Below, piece by piece: positions 7,206-15,539 of a stretch of 39,276 nt of DNA. A model generated the notes under the pieces. It had not been told where the DNA came from. It saw nothing but the letters and a program-made list of their open reading frames with translations, and ran no database searches. Position 1 is the first letter of the stretch. Each line of letters starts with the position of its first letter. Origin of the DNA: Enhydrobacter aerosaccus (GTDB lineage Bacteria; Pseudomonadota; Alphaproteobacteria; Reyranellales; Reyranellaceae); NCBI GenBank assembly GCA_903839865.1, contig CAIMEE010000139.1:1-39276 (forward strand). Direction: 5' to 3'. The position numbers and the translations under genes are program-made.

Positions 7206-8069
7206 ATGAGTGTGGCAGCCCTTCTGGCTTTGGCCGCCGCAGTCTGCTTTGCGGTTGCCCTGATCCTCACCCAATACGGGCTGCGGACCATGCCGTCGTG
7301 GCGTTCGCCGCTTTATAGTATTTGCGGTTCGGCGATCCTCGCATGGTTCTTCGCCATACTTTTTGTCGATCCGGCCACCTTCCAAACTAGGGCCGCGCTG
7401 ATCTTCGCCGCCGTGGGCATGGTCTTCCCTGTTGTCGTGTCGATCCTGTCGGTGCGGTCGAACGAGAAGCTCGGTCCCGCCGTGGCGGGCGCCGTCGGCA
7501 ACGTGACGCCCCTGTTCGCCGTGCTGGGCGCCGTGCTCTTTCTCGACGAGCGTCTGGGTTACGGAAGGATGGCCGGCCTCGCGCTGGTCATCGCCGGCGT
7601 GGCACTGCTCGCGATGCGCGGCGGCGTGGGCGGCCGCCGGTGGCCGCTCTGGGTGCTGCTGCTGCCGCTTGGCGCGGCCATGATCCGCGGCGCCATCCAA
7701 CCCGCGATCAAGACCGGCCTCGACCTGTGGCATGAGCCGATGGCGGCGACGGCGATCGGCTACACGATGTCGACGATCATGATCCTGCTGCTGGTCGGCC
7801 GTCGCGCCTGGCGTGCCGGACCCGCCGACCGGCGCGGCGTGTTCTGGTTCACCGGCGTCGGCCTGTTCAACGGTTCGGCGACATTCCTTCTCTATGCTGC
7901 GCTGGGACTGGGTTCGATCACGGTGGTGGCGCCGCTGGTCGCGCTCTTCCCGCTGATCGCCGTGGTGCTCAGCTTTTTCTTCCTGAAAGCCGAGAAGATG
8001 CATCCGATCGGCCTGGTGGGGATGGTGGTTAGCGTTGCGGGCGTCATCGTGCTGCTGGTTGCGCGATAA
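7206..8069 (+). CDS. EamA/DMT-family transporter, ten-helix
   Basis: The 287-residue protein is almost entirely hydrophobic, with ten predicted helices in two EamA repeats. The first repeat ends at VGNVTPLFAVLGAVLFLDERLGYGRMAGLALVIAGVALLAM and the second at VAPLVALFPLIAVVLSFFFLKAEKMHPIGLVGMVVSVAGVIVLLV. Both have the proline in helix 4 and the acidic residue before the last helix typical of the family. DMT members export metabolites or amino acids; the cargo is not readable here. The gene starts 46 bp from the divergent aminotransferase, and joint control is possible. Confidence 0.9.
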   Translation: MSVAALLALAAAVCFAVALILTQYGLRTMPSWRSPLYSICGSAILAWFFAILFVDPATFQTRAALIFAAVGMVFPVVVSILSVRSNEKLGPAVAGAVGNVTPLFAVLGAVLFLDERLGYGRMAGLALVIAGVALLAMRGGVGGRRWPLWVLLLPLGAAMIRGAIQPAIKTGLDLWHEPMAATAIGYTMSTIMILLLVGRRAWRAGPADRRGVFWFTGVGLFNGSATFLLYAALGLGSITVVAPLVALFPLIAVVLSFFFLKAEKMHPIGLVGMVVSVAGVIVLLVAR

Positions 8070-8086
8070 AGGCCGGCGCCTTTGTT
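8068..8086 (+). terminator. Weak terminator-like hairpin after the EamA gene
   Basis: AAAGGC and GCCTTT pair over a CGGC loop (8068-8083) and are followed by GTT. The stem overlaps the stop codon and the T-tract is poor, so termination strength is doubtful. Confidence 0.3.
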
Positions 8087-8165
8087 GAGTTCGGGAACGA
8101 CAAGCACCTGGGCCGCGTAGTGTATGCAGGCGTTGGCAGTTCGTCCGTGCCTTTCAGGAGGCACC

Positions 8166-8582
8166 ATGATCAATCGTTCGCTTCTTTCCTTGATGGCGGC
8201 CACCGCGCTGTGCAGCGCGATCGTCGCTCCCGCGGCCTTCTCGCCCGCATCGGCCCAGATCAAGTTCGACATCAATCTCGGCCCGCCGCCTGCGCCGAGA
8301 TACGAGGTCGTTCCCGCCCCGAGGCAGGGTTATGCCTGGGCTCCCGGTTACTGGCAGGTCCAGAACAACACTCATCAATGGGCGCCCGGCCGCTGGATCG
8401 AACAGCGCTCAGGCCAGCATTGGGTCGCCGATCGCTGGGACTCGCATCGCGACGGCGATCGCGATCGCTGGCAGCACCAGGCGGGTCACTGGGACAATGA
8501 CGGCCCGCGCGACAACAAGGGCGATCATAATCACGACGGACATCCCGACAATGGCCGGGGTCCGGACAAGGGTCGCCGCTAG
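8166..8582 (+). CDS. Secreted YXWGXW-repeat protein, paralogue A
   Basis: 138 residues: a Sec signal peptide (MINRSLLSLMAATALCSAIVAPAAFSPASA), then tandem tryptophan-rich units YAWAPGYW, HQWAPGRW and HWVADRW. The C-terminal tail is rich in Asp, Asn, His and Gly and contains one DxNxDGxPD copy (DHNHDGHPD) like a thrombospondin type 3 calcium loop. The ATG at 8166 follows CAGGAGG at good spacing. The next gene encodes a paralogue with the same APRYEVVPAPRQGYAWAPGYW-like start. The protein is probably periplasmic or surface-associated. YXWGXW proteins have no established function. Confidence 0.85.
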   Translation: MINRSLLSLMAATALCSAIVAPAAFSPASAQIKFDINLGPPPAPRYEVVPAPRQGYAWAPGYWQVQNNTHQWAPGRWIEQRSGQHWVADRWDSHRDGDRDRWQHQAGHWDNDGPRDNKGDHNHDGHPDNGRGPDKGRR

Positions 8583-8610
8583 TCTCCAGGTACTCATTCA
8601 CGAAATCTGA

Positions 8611-8636
8611 AACGGGGCGCCTATGGGCGCCCCGTT
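8611..8636 (+). terminator. Intrinsic terminator after paralogue A
   Basis: AACGGGGCGCC (8611-8621) and GGCGCCCCGTT (8626-8636) form a perfect 11-bp stem with a TATG loop, followed by CTCGTTG. The stem is strong but the T-tract weak. It separates the two paralogous genes, so each is probably its own transcript. Confidence 0.65.
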
Positions 8637-8757
8637 CTCGTTGTGGCGGAAACAAGGCGCAAGAGTGTCGCGAATTCCTTTGAGGGAGCAGGGCACGCGC
8701 CGCAGGTCCAAAGCGTAATACCTCCCAAGCGGCCCTGATGCCGCACAGGAGGCTTTT

Positions 8758-9201
8758 ATGATGAAGCGATCTCTGCTCGTTACTTTTGCCGCCGCGGCGA
8801 TTTCCACGACGGCGCTCGTTGCTCCGGCGCTGGTGACCCCGGCGGCTGCCGAGGTCGGTGTGAACATCAGCATCGGCGCCCCGCCGCCGGCCCCGCTCTA
8901 CGAGGTGATCCCGGCCCCGCGTGCCGGCTACGTCTGGGCGCCGGGTTACTGGAATTGGGACGGCGGGCGCCACGTCTGGGCGCCAGGCCACTTCGTCGCC
9001 GAGCGTCCCGGCTACCGCTACGTCCCGGATCGCTGGGAGCGCTACGTCGAGGGCGGTCACGAGCGCTGGCGCTATCACGCCAGCAGCTGGGACCGTAACG
9101 GCGACGGCATTCCCGACCGTTACCAGGCCCGCTCGGACCGCGACCACGATGGCGTGCCCGACCGGTACGATAGCCATCCGAGCAACCCCTACCGTCGCTA
9201 G
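8758..9201 (+). CDS. Secreted YXWGXW-repeat protein with calcium-loop repeats, paralogue B
   Basis: 147 residues. A signal peptide ending near VTPAAA is followed by the Trp-rich units YVWAPGYW, HVWAPGHF and RYVPDRWERY. The tail holds two clear thrombospondin type 3-like calcium loops, DRNGDGIPD and DRDHDGVPD, the second followed by RYDSHPSNPYRR. The paralogue upstream keeps only one such loop. Either of two adjacent ATGs (8758 or 8761) could be used after AGGAGG (8747-8752). Calcium binding in the periplasm or at the cell surface is inferred from the loops. Confidence 0.85.
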   Translation: MMKRSLLVTFAAAAISTTALVAPALVTPAAAEVGVNISIGAPPPAPLYEVIPAPRAGYVWAPGYWNWDGGRHVWAPGHFVAERPGYRYVPDRWERYVEGGHERWRYHASSWDRNGDGIPDRYQARSDRDHDGVPDRYDSHPSNPYRR

Positions 9202-9223
9202 GCGACAGGCAGGGTGAACAGGG

Positions 9224-9256
9224 AAGCGGAGCGCCTCGGCGCTCCGCTTTCTTTTT
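9224..9256 (+). terminator. Strong intrinsic terminator after paralogue B
   Basis: AAGCGGAGCGC (9224-9234) and GCGCTCCGCTT (9239-9249) form a perfect 11-bp stem with a CTCG loop, followed directly by TCTTTTT. It is the most classical terminator in the window and isolates the sugar-acid genes downstream. Confidence 0.9.
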
Positions 9257-9295
9257 GCTATCCTCCCGGCCAAATCCACCGGGAAGGAAACAAAC

Positions 9296-10207
9296 GTGCC
9301 GCTTCGCGCCAACCGCTTCGGGCTCTCCGTTGCCCTCGCTACGCCGTTCACCGAGGACCGCGCCATCGACCTGCCACGCTTCGTGGCGCACGGCCTCCAG
9401 TCGCTGGCCGACGGTTGCAACAGCTTGACGGTCTTCGGCACGACGGGCGAAGGCGCGCTCCTGGGCCTCAACGAGCGTAATCGCGCGCTGGGCGCCCTGG
9501 TGGGCGCCGGCGTCGATGCGAAGACGCAGCTCGTTGTCGGAATAGCGGCATCGTCCATCGAGGACGCCATCGCGCAGGGCCGGGCCGGCCTGATGCTGGG
9601 GTGCCCCAGCTTCCTGCTGGCGCCGCCATTCTATTTCAAGAACCCGGGCGATGAGGGGTTGTTCGACTGGTTCGCTGCCGTGCTGACCGGCCTCGGGCCC
9701 ATGGCGAGCAACGTCATTCTCTATCATATCCCCCAGGTCACCGCGGTTGGCCTCTCGGTCGATCTGATCGGCCGGTTGAAGAAGGCGTTCCCGGACCAGG
9801 TGAAGGGCGTCAAGGACTCGTCAGGCGAGTGGGAGAACACGCAGGCGCTGCTGAAGCAGCATGCCGACCTGCACATCCTGATCGGCGACGAGCGCCTTCT
9901 GGCCAAGGGCATGAATCTCGGTGCCTCGGGCACGATCTGCGGCCTCGCCAACATCGCGCCCGACCTGATGCAGAAGCCGGTGAACGGCATCGAAGAGCCG
10001 ATGGTCGCCGCCATGATAGAGGTCGTGCTGCCCTATGCCGTGACCGCTGCCGTGAAGGCGCTGGTCGGCCATCGCCGCAACGATCCCGTCGCGTGGAGCC
10101 GCATGCGCGCGCCGCTCCGGTCGCTGGACGAAGCGGAATGCCGCAAGATCTTCGCCGCCATCGATGCCATTCGCACCCGATCTTCCGCAAGTTCACGCGC
10201 GGCTTAA
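9296..10207 (+). CDS. DapA-family (dihydrodipicolinate synthase-like) lyase or dehydratase
   Basis: The 303-residue TIM-barrel protein keeps the family's Schiff-base machinery: K173 (GVKDSSG), Y143 (ILYHIPQ) and the GTTGE carboxylate-binding loop (48-52). The start is GTG at 9296 after GGAAGGA. This family covers DHDPS, N-acetylneuraminate lyase, 2-keto-3-deoxygluconate aldolase and 5-dehydro-4-deoxyglucarate dehydratase. The next gene, 9 bp downstream, encodes a galactarate-dehydratase-like enzyme. A role on a keto-deoxy sugar acid is therefore more likely than lysine synthesis. The exact substrate is inference. Confidence 0.85.
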   Translation: MPLRANRFGLSVALATPFTEDRAIDLPRFVAHGLQSLADGCNSLTVFGTTGEGALLGLNERNRALGALVGAGVDAKTQLVVGIAASSIEDAIAQGRAGLMLGCPSFLLAPPFYFKNPGDEGLFDWFAAVLTGLGPMASNVILYHIPQVTAVGLSVDLIGRLKKAFPDQVKGVKDSSGEWENTQALLKQHADLHILIGDERLLAKGMNLGASGTICGLANIAPDLMQKPVNGIEEPMVAAMIEVVLPYAVTAAVKALVGHRRNDPVAWSRMRAPLRSLDEAECRKIFAAIDAIRTRSSASSRAA

Positions 10208-10216
10208 GGAGTTCAC

Positions 10217-11728
10217 ATGCCCGCACCGATCGCCATTCGCCTGCATCCCAACGACAACGTCGTCGTGACGCGCATGGACATCCTGCCCAACACCAAGGTC
10301 GAGGACGGTGTCGCCGCCGCGACGCGCGTCCCGCCGGGTCACAAGATCCTGACGCGTGCCGTCAAGAAGGGCGAGCCGCTGCGCAAGTACAATCAGATCA
10401 TCGGCTTCGCGACCGACGATCTGGCGCCCGGCACCCACATCCACACGCACAACTGCGTCATGGGGGATTTCGAGCGCGACTATGCGTTCTGCGCCGACGC
10501 GCATCCCACCGACTATGCGAAGAACCCGGCGACCTTCATGGGATATCGCCGCGCCGACGGCCGCTCGGCCACGCGCAACTATCTCGGCATCGTGACCACG
10601 GTGAACTGCTCGGCCGCGACCAGCCGCATGATCGCCAAGCAGTTCGAGCCGCTGTTGGCGCAGTATCCCAACATCGACGGCGTCGTGCCGCTGACGCACG
10701 GGGGCGGTTGCGGCATGGCCGCGTCCGGTCTCGAGATGGACGTGCTGCGCCGCACGATCGGCGGCTATACGCGTCATCCCAACATGGCGGCGGTCGTCGT
10801 GCTGGGCCTCGGCTGCGAGACCAACCAGATTTCCGGCCTGATGGATGCCGAGGGCCTCAAGGAAGGGCCGAAGCTGATCCCGATGGCGATCCAGGACGAG
10901 GGCGGCGTGTCAAAGACGGTGATGCGCGCGGTCGGCTTCCTGAAGGAGATGCTGCCCGAGGTCAACAACGTGAAGCGCGAGCCGCTGCCCGTGAGCGAGC
11001 TCATCCTGGCCCTGCAGTGCGGCGGCTCGGACGGCTATTCGGGTATCTCGGCCAATCCCGCACTGGGCGCAGCGGTCGATCTGCTGGTGCAGAACGGCGG
11101 CACCGCCGTCCTCTCGGAGACGCCGGAGATCTATGGTGCCGAGCACCTGCTCACGCGCCGCGCCGTGAGCCGCGAGGTCGGCGAGAAGATCGTCAAGCGG
11201 ATCAAGTGGTGGGAGGACCATTGCGCCCGCACCGGCGGCGAGATGAACAACAATCCCTCACCCGGCAACAAGGCGGGCGGCCTCACGACGATCCTCGAAA
11301 AGTCGCTCGGCGCGGTCGCGAAGGGCGGCACGACCAACCTGGTCGATGTCTACGAATACGCCCAGCCGATCACGGCCAAGGGCTTCGTCTACATGGATTC
11401 GCCGGGTTACGACCCGGTGTCCGCTACCGGGCAGGTTGCGGGCGGCGCCAACGTGCTCTGCTTCACGACCGGCCGCGGCAGCGTGTTCGGGTGCAAGCCC
11501 ACGCCGTCCCTCAAGCTTGCCACGAACAGCGCGCTCTACCGGCGCATGACGGACGACATGGACATAAACTGCGGGACCATCGTCGACGGCGAGGAATCCA
11601 TCCAGGAGAATGGCAAGCGGATATTTGAACTCATCGTGAAAACAGCTTCAGGCGAGAAGACGAAATCCGAAGTGCTTGGCATCGGAGACGATGAATTCGA
11701 GCCGTGGAAAATCGGCGCAACAATGTAG
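10217..11728 (+). CDS. UxaA-family sugar-acid dehydratase, galactarate dehydratase-like
   Basis: The 503-residue protein has an N-terminal SAF-type domain (about 1-90: VVVTRMDILPNTKV, VPPGHKILTRAVKKGEPLRKYNQIIGFA, HIHTHNC). The large UxaA/GarD catalytic region follows, with VNCSAATS, THGGGCGMA, GLGCETNQ and CGGSDGYSGISANPALG. The length is close to GarD (about 520) and fits a fusion of the two altronate dehydratase segments. Members dehydrate galactarate, altronate or related aldonates in the cytoplasm using a metal. With the adjacent DapA-family gene it makes a two-step aldarate or aldonate module; no transporter or regulator for it is in the window. Confidence 0.87.
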   Translation: MPAPIAIRLHPNDNVVVTRMDILPNTKVEDGVAAATRVPPGHKILTRAVKKGEPLRKYNQIIGFATDDLAPGTHIHTHNCVMGDFERDYAFCADAHPTDYAKNPATFMGYRRADGRSATRNYLGIVTTVNCSAATSRMIAKQFEPLLAQYPNIDGVVPLTHGGGCGMAASGLEMDVLRRTIGGYTRHPNMAAVVVLGLGCETNQISGLMDAEGLKEGPKLIPMAIQDEGGVSKTVMRAVGFLKEMLPEVNNVKREPLPVSELILALQCGGSDGYSGISANPALGAAVDLLVQNGGTAVLSETPEIYGAEHLLTRRAVSREVGEKIVKRIKWWEDHCARTGGEMNNNPSPGNKAGGLTTILEKSLGAVAKGGTTNLVDVYEYAQPITAKGFVYMDSPGYDPVSATGQVAGGANVLCFTTGRGSVFGCKPTPSLKLATNSALYRRMTDDMDINCGTIVDGEESIQENGKRIFELIVKTASGEKTKSEVLGIGDDEFEPWKIGATM

Positions 11729-11784
11729 CTCGACGATTTGCAATGCACCCGGGACAGCCGCCCGGGCGCGCCGGGCAACCAATC

Positions 11785-11812
11785 TTGACTCCCGAACGTT
11801 GGGCACTATATG
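11785..11812 (+). promoter_or_regulatory. Candidate promoter of the cold-shock gene
   Basis: TTGACT (11785-11790) and TATATG (11807-11812) are 16 bp apart in the 250-bp spacer before the cold-shock gene. Transcription from here would give a leader of about 160 nt, in line with the long 5' leaders of cspA-type mRNAs. No full cold-shock box was recognised. The rest of the spacer (11729-11978) shows no gene. Confidence 0.45.
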
Positions 11813-11978
11813 CGGCCTTACGACTACGAACTTGGCCATGCCTTGGCGGCCGAGCCCACTGTGGCGACGGATTACACCGGCGAGCTGAATCCAATTCTTC
11901 AGTTGTCGTGGACCGCGGCAACGAGCGCTCGGGCTCACGCGTATGTGTAGCTCGTAAAACTGCCAAGGAGAGAACTAG

Positions 11979-12185
11979 ATGGCTACTGGTACTGTGAAGT
12001 GGTTCAACGCCACGAAGGGTTTCGGTTTCATCCAGCCAAACGAGGGCGGCAAGGACGTTTTCGTGCACATCAGTGCCGTGGAGCGATCCGGCCTGAACGG
12101 CCTGAATGAGGGCCAGAAGATCAGCTACGAAATTGCCACCGAGCGCGGCCGCTCGGCGGCCGTCAACCTCAAGGCCGAGGGCTGA
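11979..12185 (+). CDS. CspA-family cold-shock protein
   Basis: The 68-residue single OB-fold protein has both RNA-binding motifs intact: RNP1-like KGFGFIQP with preceding VKWFNATK, and RNP2-like VFVHIS. These proteins bind single-stranded RNA and act as RNA chaperones in cold or stationary phase. AAGGAGAGAAC lies before the ATG at 11979. The gene is monocistronic, with a long leader and its own terminator. Confidence 0.97.
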   Translation: MATGTVKWFNATKGFGFIQPNEGGKDVFVHISAVERSGLNGLNEGQKISYEIATERGRSAAVNLKAEG

Positions 12186-12213
12186 CAAAACCTCGCCGAG
12201 ACAGGGAAAACGG

Positions 12214-12247
12214 AACGGCGGTGCCACTGGCGCCGCCGTTTTCGTTT
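12214..12247 (+). terminator. Intrinsic terminator after the cold-shock gene
   Basis: AACGGCGGTGCC (12214-12225) pairs with GGCGCCGCCGTT (12229-12240) over an ACT loop, with one G-T wobble, then TTCGTTT. Confidence 0.8.
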
Positions 12248-12284
12248 GTGCACTCTCCTTCCGGCGAAGCGCTGGGGGGAACCG

Positions 12285-13676
12285 ATGTCGAATCTGCACT
12301 ATCTGTCGCTCGATGAAGTCGCGCGGCGCCTTAAGGCGCGAAAGCTCTCCTCGGTCGACGCCACCAAGGCGATCCTGGACCGAATCGATACGCTCGATCC
12401 CAAGCTCAAGGCCTATGCCACCGTGACGCGAGATCGCGCGCTGGCCGACGCGAAGGCGCGCGATGCCGAGACGGCGGCGGGCAAATCGCTGGGGCCGCTG
12501 CATGGTGTGCCGATCGCGGTGAAGGATCTCTGCAATACCGAAGGTGTGCCTACCGCGGGAGGCATGGCGATCCACAAGAACAATGTCCCGGTCAAGGATG
12601 CGACCGTCGTCGCGCGGCTGAAGCAGGCCGGCGCGGTCATCCTGGGCAAGCTGCAGATGACCGAAGGCGCATTTGGCGCGCATCACCCCAGCATTCCCGC
12701 ACCGCTCAATCCCTGGAACGCGACGTACTGGACGGGTTCGTCCTCGTCGGGCTCGGGGGCGGCGACAGCAGCCGGACTGTGCTTCGGTTCGCTGGGCTCG
12801 GACACCGGCGGATCGATCCGCTTTCCTTCCACGATGAACGGCCTCACCGGCATGAAGCCGACCTGGGGCAGGGTGAGCCGCGCCGGTGTCTTCGCGTTGG
12901 CCGACTCGCTCGATCACATCGGACCGATGACGCGCAGCGCCCTCGATGCCGCGATCATGCTGGGCGTCATTGCCGGCGCCGATGCCGACGATCCCACGGC
13001 GGTGCCGCTCGCGGTACCCGACTATGCCGGCTCGATCGGCGCCGGTGTGCGCGGCAAACGGATCGGACTTGCCACCAACATGAACGACCTCGACGACGAT
13101 TCGCGCCGGGCACTCGACGGGGCCGCAAAGACGTTGCGCGCGGCGGGTGCGGAGATCGTAGACGTCGCGTTGCCGGGCGATTTCAACAACGGCTCGCGCG
13201 ACTGGGTGGCGCTTTGCGCGATCGAGACAGCGCTCGCCCACGAGGCGACCTACCCCTCGCGCGCGGCGGAATACGGTCCGGTGCTGGCCGGCCTGATCGA
13301 AATGGGCCGCAGGCTCTCGGGCCTCGAGATCGCGAGGCTGCAGGTACGGCGTGCGGCGCTGACCGGCGGCCTCAACAAGCTGCTGGCCTCGCTCGATCTC
13401 CTGTTGATGCCGGTGATGGGCCGTGCCGTGTGGTCGCTCGACACGCTGGCCGCGGGCGGCCGCGATCCCGAATCGGTCGCCGCCCGGTTGCGCTACACCG
13501 CGCCCTTCGACTTGTCGGGGCATCCAACCTTGACCTTGCCCGGCGGCATGACCCACGATGGCGTGCCGACAGGCTTCCAGATCGTCGGTCGCGCCTTCGA
13601 CGAAGGGCGGATCCTCGCCGCCGGGCATGCCTTCCAGCAGGCGACCGACTGGCACCTGAAGCGGCCGCCCCTCTGA
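12285..13676 (+). CDS. Amidase signature-family amidase
   Basis: The 463-residue hydrolase carries the Ser-cisSer-Lys triad: K80 (PIAVKDL), cis-Ser about 153-154 in GSSSSGSGAA, and nucleophile S177 in GSDTGGSIRFPS. It has no GatB/GatC partner here and the context is catabolic, so it is more likely an aliphatic or aryl amidase than GatA. The ATG at 12285 has GGGGGGA just upstream. The next genes, a Bug-type solute receptor (16 bp gap) and an SDR, probably share its transcript, which suggests uptake and breakdown of an amide-containing organic acid. The substrate is unknown. Confidence 0.9.
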   Translation: MSNLHYLSLDEVARRLKARKLSSVDATKAILDRIDTLDPKLKAYATVTRDRALADAKARDAETAAGKSLGPLHGVPIAVKDLCNTEGVPTAGGMAIHKNNVPVKDATVVARLKQAGAVILGKLQMTEGAFGAHHPSIPAPLNPWNATYWTGSSSSGSGAATAAGLCFGSLGSDTGGSIRFPSTMNGLTGMKPTWGRVSRAGVFALADSLDHIGPMTRSALDAAIMLGVIAGADADDPTAVPLAVPDYAGSIGAGVRGKRIGLATNMNDLDDDSRRALDGAAKTLRAAGAEIVDVALPGDFNNGSRDWVALCAIETALAHEATYPSRAAEYGPVLAGLIEMGRRLSGLEIARLQVRRAALTGGLNKLLASLDLLLMPVMGRAVWSLDTLAAGGRDPESVAARLRYTAPFDLSGHPTLTLPGGMTHDGVPTGFQIVGRAFDEGRILAAGHAFQQATDWHLKRPPL

Positions 13677-13692
13677 GCCTAGGGAGAAGAAA

Positions 13693-14658
13693 TTGAAACC
13701 TACTCGACGCGCCCTGATGCTGGGGGCAAGCGCTGCGATCCTCGCGGGCCCCGTGCGCGCCCAGACCTTTCCGAAGCAGATCCGCATCGTCGTGCCCTAT
13801 CCGCCGGGCGGCGGCGCGGACACGACGGCGCGGTTCATCCAGAATCCCCTGCAGGAGGTGTTGGGCGTCACCATCGTCGTCGAGAACAAGCCTGGTGCTG
13901 CCGGCATGATCGGCGACGAGGTCGTGGCCAAGGCCGCGCCCGACGGCGGCACGCTGCTGCTGGGCGCCTTCGCCCATGCGGTCAATCCGCTGATCCAGCC
14001 CAAGATGCCCTTCCGGACGCCGGAGGACTTCGCGCCGGTCTCGCTGCTGACCTCGGTGCCGGAGCTGATGGTGATCACGCCGTCGCATCCGGCCAAGACG
14101 GTCGCCGACCTCGTGGCGTTGGCCAAGGCGCAGCCGGGCAAGCTGTTCTATGCCTCGTCGGGCAACGGCAGCGCCCAGCATCTCGCCGCCGAGCTGTTCA
14201 AGCTGCGCACCGGCACGGACATCGGCCACGTGCCCTACAAGGGTGGCGGGTTGGCCGTCGGCGACGTGGCGGCGGGTCACATCCCGTTCTATTTCGGCAA
14301 CATGAGTGCGGCGCTGCCGCAGGCGCGCGCCGGTCACGTGCGTGCGCTTGCCGTCACGAGCGCCCAGCGCTCGCCTGCCGCGCCCGACGTGCCGACCATG
14401 GAAGAGGCGGGTGTGAAAGGTTGCGTGATCTCGGAGTGGAACGGCATCCTGGCGCCTGCCGCCACGCCCAGACCATTGGTCGATCGCCTGTCCGCGGAGT
14501 TGGCCAAGATCATGCGAGACCCTGAGATCAAGGCGAAGTTCGCCGATCTGGGCGTCGAGGCGATCGGTTCGACGCCGGCCGAGCTCGCGGCGTTCATGGA
14601 AGACGAGCGCAAGAAGTGGGCGGAGGTCGTGAAGGCCGCCAACATCAAGATCGAATGA
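13693..14658 (+). CDS. Tripartite tricarboxylate transporter (Bug family) solute receptor
   Basis: The 321-residue periplasmic receptor starts at a TTG (13693) after AGGGAGA. The signal is Tat-like (KPTRRALMLGASAAILAGPVRA). Bug hallmarks follow: IRIVVPYPPGGGADTTAR, VENKPGAAGMIGDEVVAKAAPDG, LFYASSGNGSAQHLAAELFK and HVPYKGGG. TctA/TctB membrane partners are absent from the window. Bug receptors are often orphan and serve shared permeases or sensing. It overlaps the SDR gene by ATGA. The ligand is probably the carboxylate or amide handled by its neighbours. Confidence 0.92.
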   Translation: MKPTRRALMLGASAAILAGPVRAQTFPKQIRIVVPYPPGGGADTTARFIQNPLQEVLGVTIVVENKPGAAGMIGDEVVAKAAPDGGTLLLGAFAHAVNPLIQPKMPFRTPEDFAPVSLLTSVPELMVITPSHPAKTVADLVALAKAQPGKLFYASSGNGSAQHLAAELFKLRTGTDIGHVPYKGGGLAVGDVAAGHIPFYFGNMSAALPQARAGHVRALAVTSAQRSPAAPDVPTMEEAGVKGCVISEWNGILAPAATPRPLVDRLSAELAKIMRDPEIKAKFADLGVEAIGSTPAELAAFMEDERKKWAEVVKAANIKIE

Positions 14659-15518
14659 CCCAATACAATTCCGTCTTCCGCCCGGGCCTGTTCAAGGACC
14701 AGGTCGTCATCGTCACCGGCGGCGGCTCTGGCCTCGGCCGCTGCACGGCGCACGAGCTGAAGTCGCTCGGCGCGCGCCTCGCCCTGATCGGCCGCACGCA
14801 ATCCAAGCTCGACCAGGTCAAGGAGGAGCTGGGCGACGACGACACGTTCACCTTCTCTGCCGATCTACGCGTGGAGGATCAGGTGAAGGCCGCGATCGAC
14901 GGCGTCATGAAATGGTCCGGCCGCATCGACGGGCTGGTCAACAATGCGGGCGGCCAGTTTCCCGCGCCGCTGAAGGATATCTCGCTGAACGGCTGGAACG
15001 CCGTTGTCGCCAACAACATGACGGCGACGTTCCTGGTCTCCAAGGAAGTCTACCTGCGCTGGATGGAGCAGAACGGCGGCGCGATCGTGAACGTGGGCGC
15101 CGATTTCGAACTGGGCAATCCCGGCATGGGCCACAACGGCGCCGCGCGCGCGGGCCAGACCAATTTCACCTACACCGCCTCGGTCGAGTGGGCGCATTCG
15201 GGCGTGCGGATCAATTCGGTGCTGCCGGGTTTCATCGCCTCGTCGGGCCTCGATCGCTATCCCGAGCGTGCGCATGAGGTGCTGCGCAGCGTGAAGGGCC
15301 GCATTCCGCTCAAGCGTCACGGCACCGAATCGGAGATCGCGGGCGCCATCGTCTATCTGCTGAGCGATGCGGCGGCCTATGTCACGGGCATTGCGCTGCG
15401 CGTCGACGGCGGCCTGCACAACAATTCGAAGTCGACCTTCTACGAAGTGCCGGATCACGACAGGTCGCGGCCTTTCAATGGCTTCCCGCTCTACAAGGTG
15501 CCTAAGGTGTTGGAGTAG
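14655..15518 (+). CDS. SDR oxidoreductase, peroxisomal enoyl-CoA-reductase/AtuB-like group
   Basis: This 287-residue SDR has a normal TGGGSGLG cofactor loop (21-28) and NNAG (96-99). The classical YxxxK site is replaced by HNGAARAGQTNF (from H160), the signature of the PECR/2,4-dienoyl-CoA-reductase-like and citronellol-dehydrogenase-like branch. LSDAAAYVTGIALRVDGG closes the substrate side. Its ATG overlaps the Bug gene stop, so the two are translationally coupled. A role on an acyl-CoA or terpenoid-type substrate is inferred from the branch, not shown. Confidence 0.88.
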   Translation: MTQYNSVFRPGLFKDQVVIVTGGGSGLGRCTAHELKSLGARLALIGRTQSKLDQVKEELGDDDTFTFSADLRVEDQVKAAIDGVMKWSGRIDGLVNNAGGQFPAPLKDISLNGWNAVVANNMTATFLVSKEVYLRWMEQNGGAIVNVGADFELGNPGMGHNGAARAGQTNFTYTASVEWAHSGVRINSVLPGFIASSGLDRYPERAHEVLRSVKGRIPLKRHGTESEIAGAIVYLLSDAAAYVTGIALRVDGGLHNNSKSTFYEVPDHDRSRPFNGFPLYKVPKVLE

Positions 15519-15539
15519 GCTTTCGCTCTGGAGGGAACG

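Noticed and set aside
11631-13787. Minus-strand open frame of 718 codons over the cold-shock and amidase genes
   Set aside because: It runs across two convincing plus-strand genes and a terminator. Composition is that of an antisense shadow.
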